A stretch of 64,000 nucleotides of DNA from Planktothrix agardhii NIES-204 (GTDB lineage: Bacteria; Cyanobacteriota; Cyanobacteriia; Cyanobacteriales; Microcoleaceae): contig AP017991.1 in NCBI GenBank assembly GCA_003609755.1, forward strand, positions 3,583,001-3,647,000, read 5' to 3'. Both the position numbers and the translations under genes were made by a program. Each line of letters begins with the position of its first letter. The first letter of the stretch is position 1. Shown piece by piece: positions 59,806-64,000 of this stretch. The notes below the pieces were generated by a model. The model was not told where the DNA came from. It made no database searches and worked only from the letters and a program-made list of their open reading frames with translations.

Positions 59806-61281
59806 TTAGTTTTCTCCTTCTGAAATTTGTGGTAAATTGTCAATATTGTGGATTAATTCTTGCATTTTTCTCTTTTTTTCATAGTTGTTTGTAACCGTTT
59901 CGTCACTTAACTTACTTTGATAATATTGACTTGCTTCATTGCAATAATACCTCGCTTTAACTAAGTTATTAGATAGGTAGTTAATCCATCCTATAAAATA
60001 GTGTAAATTTGCTATAAGATCACGATCACTTATATTCAGATGTTCTTCTAGCAGTTGTCCTAAATCTTCAAACCGAGAATCTTCTTTAACCTGAGAATCA
60101 ATATTTTCATCTGCAAACACTGTTTCTAAATCGTGAATAGCATCCTTAATATTATTATTTTTTAAGTTTACTTTAGCTAATTCTAAGTTATTTGGAATTT
60201 TGTTTTCTTCATCACTATGTGGGATTATTTCTACTACAGGATCTACGGTAGGTTCATTATTTTCAGATGAGACAGAAATAATTTCTGGACTTGGAACAGA
60301 ATCTCTATTGATTTCTCCAATAGTTTGATCAATTTCCTGTTTTTCTTCCTGTTTTAAATAGAATTCATAATTTTCTCTATATTCCTGCCATAACGTTTGT
60401 AATTCCCCCAAATTTTTGTTTTTGAAATCAAATTTTTCTGTTAAATAACCCAATCTTTCTTCATAGGATTGTTTTAAATCAGCAAAACTATTATATCCCA
60501 TTGAGCAAAGAATAAGAGATACATCATCTTGTTTAATATCTTGATACCGTTGATTTAACGAATCTTCCCATCGTTTGATATCCTCAGATTGACTCAATGT
60601 ATTTAACAATAACTTTTCAAACTCCCAAGGCGCAGGTAAATATTGAAAGCATCCGTCGGTACAAGCAAGAATACATCCACGTTGATCCAATTCTTGTAAT
60701 TTAAAATGAATCTGCCAATTTTTCTTCATGTCTGCACTTAAATATTGCGACATAGGTGGATCTTCTCGAATCATTTCAAACGCATCTTTTTTTACTTCTA
60801 AATCATCTTGAGTAAGTTGCTGTAAGCCTTTTTCTGGGCTGAGGAAGTATAACCGGGAATCTCCAATCCAAGCCAAACTAACTTCATATTTTGTTGGCAA
60901 TTCACCTAACTTTGGAATGCTGGCTAGTGCCATTGTTGTACACAAGCGCTGACCCGCTAAAGAACCTCCCAGACGAGATGGCCTAATATTTTTATCGGCT
61001 GCTTGTTTTAAAGTTGTATAAACTTTATCTCGCATTTCCCTAACCATTTCATGATTTAGTTTTCCATACCATTGAGGCAAAAATTCTTGCACCGTTTCCG
61101 AAGTTTTTTGTGAAGCAATTTTTCCACCTGTCTGTTCATCATAACCTGCTGAACGCCCTCCTAAACCATCAAAAACTCCGATGACTATAACATCAGAATA
61201 ATCATCATCATTAAATAGATGAGCATCCTCACCTTTGTTATGAACACTTTCTATATTGACAGTTATCTTAGAGGATTTCAT
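59806..61281 (-). CDS. PP2C-type protein phosphatase of TerY-P triad
   Basis: A 491-residue protein with an N-terminal PP2C domain (~1-270). Metal-binding acids are in GVFDGLGGRSAGYD, CTDGCFQYLPA and KQDDVSLILCS, with LAWIGDSRLYFL in between. The C-terminal half is acidic and helical: a coiled-coil-like region (~280-310), a disordered Pro/Ser/Glu linker and a short TPR-like domain (~370-485). It should reverse phosphorylation by the adjacent kinase. Confidence 0.88.
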   Translation of the reverse strand: MKSSKITVNIESVHNKGEDAHLFNDDDYSDVIVIGVFDGLGGRSAGYDEQTGGKIASQKTSETVQEFLPQWYGKLNHEMVREMRDKVYTTLKQAADKNIRPSRLGGSLAGQRLCTTMALASIPKLGELPTKYEVSLAWIGDSRLYFLSPEKGLQQLTQDDLEVKKDAFEMIREDPPMSQYLSADMKKNWQIHFKLQELDQRGCILACTDGCFQYLPAPWEFEKLLLNTLSQSEDIKRWEDSLNQRYQDIKQDDVSLILCSMGYNSFADLKQSYEERLGYLTEKFDFKNKNLGELQTLWQEYRENYEFYLKQEEKQEIDQTIGEINRDSVPSPEIISVSSENNEPTVDPVVEIIPHSDEENKIPNNLELAKVNLKNNNIKDAIHDLETVFADENIDSQVKEDSRFEDLGQLLEEHLNISDRDLIANLHYFIGWINYLSNNLVKARYYCNEASQYYQSKLSDETVTNNYEKKRKMQELIHNIDNLPQISEGEN

Positions 61282-61294
61282 AGCTTACAAATAG

Positions 61295-61447
61295 AGGTTA
61301 ATCATCCTAGATTTTGAAAAATTAGAAACTAAATTAACTCAAGAAAATCCTAAGTATTTTCATCTTGAAGATTTTCTTGATTTTTATAAACAGCGTGAAC
61401 AAGTTCAGTTTTTAAGAAATTTACACACTATTAGCAATGACATCTAA
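61295..61447 (+). pseudogene. Possible coding remnant antisense to the TerY-P spacer
   Basis: A 50-codon plus-strand stretch without a start codon (contains TKLTQENPKYFHLEDFLDFY and KQREQVQFLRNLH) fills the 139-bp gap between the PP2C and vWA genes and ends inside the latter. Its amino-acid composition looks protein-like. I cannot name a parent. It may be a remnant of a displaced gene or chance. Confidence 0.25.
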
Positions 61448-62107
61448 AATTTCATCCATTTCAAATTCTTCTAATCCTTGACCTGCTTTAGATGCAAAAT
61501 GTATTGTGTTATCCCAACTGCTGGCAATCATTGTCCAAGGAGAAGCATCAGGAGTAAACAATAGTAATCGTTTAGCAGGACTTGACATTTCTGACCAATA
61601 ATCAGTCAGATCATCTAAAGTTGAAGAAATTTCTTTAGGATAATGGGCGGGTTTAGAGCTTTTTTCTAAACTATGGGCACTGGCATCAGTATAAACAATA
61701 ATGACATACCGTTGTTTAGCAAAATCTTGGGCTTTTTCCCATTTTGATTTTAAGGCTAAATCCAAACCTTCTAAGCCATTTTCTGGTTCGTCCCCACCCC
61801 CTTCTGCTTGAATTTTAGAAACAAAACCAGCAAATTCAGTGTTTTCTGTACGAAGATTAAAGAACTTAGACTGTACCATTGCTTTATCAGGTGCATCAGC
61901 CCAGTAATCCCGAAATACGATCACTTTAGCCCTAAGTTGATCAATTTTTTTCTGTTTAGTCTCCATCTTTGCTTCTAGTTTGGGATAGAAGTTGAGGGCT
62001 GTAGACTTGACTGCATCAATTAAGTGGCCCATTGAACCTGTGCCATCAATGCACATGACTAAATCAACGGCATACTTGACATATTTGTCCTCTGGTTCGT
62101 TTGCCAT
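61421..62107 (-). CDS. TerY-like von Willebrand factor A domain protein
   Basis: A 228-residue vWA protein with a MIDAS motif at Asp21/Thr23/Ser25 (VMCIDGTGSMG), followed by GGGDEPENGLEGLDLAL and IIVYTDASAH, which supply the other metal-contact residues. It belongs with the TerY class, thought to nucleate protein complexes in Ter/stress systems and to be controlled by the companion kinase and phosphatase. First gene of the minus-strand run vWA, PP2C, kinase, DUF1036. Confidence 0.87.
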   Translation of the reverse strand: MANEPEDKYVKYAVDLVMCIDGTGSMGHLIDAVKSTALNFYPKLEAKMETKQKKIDQLRAKVIVFRDYWADAPDKAMVQSKFFNLRTENTEFAGFVSKIQAEGGGDEPENGLEGLDLALKSKWEKAQDFAKQRYVIIVYTDASAHSLEKSSKPAHYPKEISSTLDDLTDYWSEMSSPAKRLLLFTPDASPWTMIASSWDNTIHFASKAGQGLEEFEMDEILDVIANSV

Positions 62108-62402
62108 ACTGAGTCTTAACCTCCAGACGATTATGGGTAATCAGATTTGTCCTAAATATCTATAGGCTAGACTTGCGAACTTTACGCAAATTTCTCAAAA
62201 AATTTTTTAACCTGGATTTTGTGATCATCGGGGGATGATGGCACAACGGAAATCCAAATCAAGAATGTTTCCTAAGTAGTAGCGAGTTAGAGATGAGGTA
62301 AGCTGGCTCATTGTTAAGTATAAATTGATTGATCCTATTTATTCCCTACATTTAAACAGGATTTGTGTTAGGATAGTAACAGGATATTGAGGACGCGACA
62401 TC
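62108..62402. other. Intergenic region between divergent terY-like and HTH genes
   Basis: About 295 bases. A TTGTTA...TAGGATAGT stretch near 62312-62380 could serve the HTH gene, but no clear consensus promoter is seen. No RNA gene recognised. Confidence 0.35.
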
Positions 62403-62909
62403 ATGACTTCCCTTGATCAACAGTTCAACCAGGCTGCACTCCATTGGGACTTGGACACGCTTTATACTGACCTCGCCTCTGCTAAGGGAAAACGCCTGAC
62501 GCCGATGGAAAAGCTGCATTTGCGGGGGTTGTTGTGTGGGTTTAGTCCGGCGGAAATTGCCGAACAACTGGGAAAAAACGTTAAAGGAGTGAAAACTGAC
62601 CTCTGTGTGACGTTATATAGATATGTGAAAAGTTTGGTAGATAAATTAGATGCTCGGATTGAAAGTTGGCGAGAAGTTACAGAATGGTTAGAAGAAGCCG
62701 GATATAAACGACAGACACCCCCAGAGATTCCCGTTGATAGTTTGCTTACCGAAAAAAGTGTTGTTAATATTTCTAATATTCATATTGATAAAAATCAGTT
62801 AGTTATTGCTTTTAATTTAAAAATCCCTACAACATCCGCCACTTCAGAATCAAAGAAATATTCAGAGATTACAGAAAATTCAATAATTGCCAAGAATTTA
62901 GTTAATTAA
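62403..62909 (+). CDS. HTH-domain protein
   Basis: A 168-residue protein. Residues ~28-75 form a sigma-factor/LuxR-like helix-turn-helix (LTPMEKLHLRGLLCGFSPAE then IAEQLGKNVKGVKTDL). I have seen this module at the N-terminus of large cyanobacterial WD40 or NACHT-type proteins. Here it is a stand-alone protein with a C-terminal ~90-residue tail that looks partly disordered (Ser/Thr/Asn-rich). It is probably DNA-binding or an adaptor. Function unknown. Confidence 0.65.
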   Translation: MTSLDQQFNQAALHWDLDTLYTDLASAKGKRLTPMEKLHLRGLLCGFSPAEIAEQLGKNVKGVKTDLCVTLYRYVKSLVDKLDARIESWREVTEWLEEAGYKRQTPPEIPVDSLLTEKSVVNISNIHIDKNQLVIAFNLKIPTTSATSESKKYSEITENSIIAKNLVN

Positions 62910-62949
62910 CAGTTAAATATCAATCCTTTAATGTTTGCTACATATTCCC

Positions 62950-62989
62950 CCTTCTGTAGAGACGTTGCATACAACGTCTCTACAGAAGG
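62950..62989. repeat. 40-bp extended palindrome of the GTAGAGACG family
   Basis: The 28-bp core (62956-62983; arms GTAGAGACGTTGCA / TACAACGTCTCTAC, one mismatch) is extended on both sides by CCTTCT/AGAAGG. It lies between the HTH gene and dnaG, and its centre is closest to the copy at 6015. Confidence 0.85.
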
Positions 62990-63045
62990 ATCATTTAGGA
63001 TATTTTATGGCAAAATAAAGACTAATCATTCTAGTTTAATCCCCA

Positions 63046-64000
63046 ATGCTGACTCCCCGGATTCATCCAGAAACCATAGAAGAAGTCAAAGAAAGGGCGG
63101 ATATTTATGATATCGTGTCCGAAAAAGTTTCCTTGAAACGACGGGGGAAAGATTTTGTCGGTTTATGTCCTTTTCATGATGAAAAAACCCCTAGTTTTAC
63201 GGTGAGTCCCACGAAACAAATGTTTTATTGTTTTGGATGTGGGGCGGCGGGAAATGCGATTAAATTTATTATGGATTTGGATAAAAGTTCTTTTAGTGAG
63301 ACGGTTTTAGAGTTAGCTAAACGGTATCAAGTTCCTGTGAAGACTTTGGAACCGGAAAAACGTCAGGAATTACAAAGACAGATTTCTTTACGAGAACAAT
63401 TATATGAGATTTTAGCGATCGCTACGGGTTTTTATCAATATACTTTAAGACAACCGGAAGGAATTCAAGCCTTAGATTATTTAAAATTAAAACGCAATCT
63501 CAAAGAAAATACTATTCAATATTTTCAGTTAGGATATGCCCCCCAAGGATGGGAAACACTGTATGATTATTTGGTAGAACAAAAACATTTTCCGGCGGAA
63601 TTAGTCGAACAAGCCGGGTTAATTGTACCTCGAAAAACGGGCAATGGATATTATGATCGGTTTAGAGATCGGTTGATGATTCCGATTCATGATAGTCAAG
63701 GAAAAATTATTGGATTTGGGGGCAGAAGTTTAGGGGATGAACTGCCAAAATATCTTAATTCTCCTGAAACTGAATTATTTGATAAAGGTAAGACTTTATT
63801 TGCATTAGATAAAGCTAAAAATGCGATTAGTAAGCAAGATCAAGCGATTGTTGTTGAGGGATATTTTGATGTAATTGCTTTACATACCGCCGGAATAGAA
63901 AATGCTGTGGCTTCTTTAGGGACTGCGTTAAGTTTGAATCAAGTTCGGCAGTTAGTTAGATATACGGAATCTAAACAAATTATTCTTAATTTTGATGCAG
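63046..64000 (+). CDS. dnaG: DNA primase, partial (C-terminus beyond right edge)
   Basis: DnaG makes RNA primers at the replication fork. The first 318 codons are present from ATG 63046 (MLTPRIHPETIEEVKERADI). The zinc-binding CHC2 domain is visible (LCPFHDEKTPSF and FYCFGCGAAGN), then the catalytic-core N-terminal region and the TOPRIM motif AIVVEGYFDVIALH. The frame is open to the window end. The helicase-binding C-terminal domain lies outside. Confidence 0.97.
   Translation, partial: MLTPRIHPETIEEVKERADIYDIVSEKVSLKRRGKDFVGLCPFHDEKTPSFTVSPTKQMFYCFGCGAAGNAIKFIMDLDKSSFSETVLELAKRYQVPVKTLEPEKRQELQRQISLREQLYEILAIATGFYQYTLRQPEGIQALDYLKLKRNLKENTIQYFQLGYAPQGWETLYDYLVEQKHFPAELVEQAGLIVPRKTGNGYYDRFRDRLMIPIHDSQGKIIGFGGRSLGDELPKYLNSPETELFDKGKTLFALDKAKNAISKQDQAIVVEGYFDVIALHTAGIENAVASLGTALSLNQVRQLVRYTESKQIILNFDA

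Overview
The window is chromosomal DNA from a planktonic cyanobacterium. The evidence is form I RuBisCO with RbcX (rbcL-rbcX-rbcS), a cytochrome b6f petL, a CpcS/CpeS-type phycobilin lyase, frequent GCGATCGC (HIP1) octamers and heptanucleotide tandem repeats. A prenyltransferase that I recall as very close to PagF of the prenylagaramide pathway suggests Planktothrix or a close relative. That assignment is from memory, not from a search.

Layout. 1-5258 (minus): a three-gene, McrBC-like set made of a membrane-anchored coiled-coil AAA+ GTPase, a DUF2357/McrC-like protein and an SF1 helicase cut by the left edge. It resembles the CoCoNuT class of type IV restriction systems. 5439-7921: methionine-salvage genes mtnD, mtnW (a RuBisCO-like protein) and mtnB. 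7955-24097: housekeeping and metabolism, including a quinone reductase-like protein, remA-gmk, a TPR-GNAT fusion, an ADP-forming acyl-CoA synthetase-GNAT fusion divergent from adhE, a ParE-type toxin-antitoxin pair, thrS, a kinase, a substrate-binding lipoprotein and a bilin lyase.

24365-40160 is the outstanding region: a dispersed cyanobactin (RiPP) cluster. A PatG-type macrocyclase lies on the minus strand. Thirteen precursor loci follow on the plus strand, eight intact and five damaged, then a PagF-like prenyltransferase, a PatA-type leader protease and PatB/PatC-like small proteins. No heterocyclase (PatD) is present, so the products should be plain or prenylated macrocycles. The precursors share almost identical leaders and the follower FAGDDAE but have hypervariable cores of about 8-25 residues. 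Most cassettes carry their own promoter and are followed by a 96-bp fossil of the 3' end of a REP-associated transposase gene; the only intact copy of that gene ends the array. HicAB, a RelE-like pair, a PIN-domain pair and Uma2 genes have invaded the left part of the array, and one precursor is split by a toxin-antitoxin insertion.

40246-57008: Uma2, a peptidoglycan amidase, aroB, petL, a pentapeptide-repeat protein, a C-terminal processing protease, a zinc-ribbon Ser/Thr kinase, the rbc operon with a clear terminator, a GT39-like glycosyltransferase and a PGM1-like ATP-grasp ligase. 57176-57981: a VapBC-like pair. 58023-62107 (minus): a TerY-P phospho-signalling triad (vWA, PP2C phosphatase, Ser/Thr kinase) plus a zinc-ribbon/DUF1036 membrane protein. 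The window ends with an HTH protein and the 5' part of dnaG.

In the cyanobactin pathway the PatA protease is expected to remove the leader, the macrocyclase to replace FAGDDAE with a head-to-tail peptide bond, and the prenyltransferase to decorate Tyr or Trp. One enzyme set would thus serve a library of precursor cassettes.
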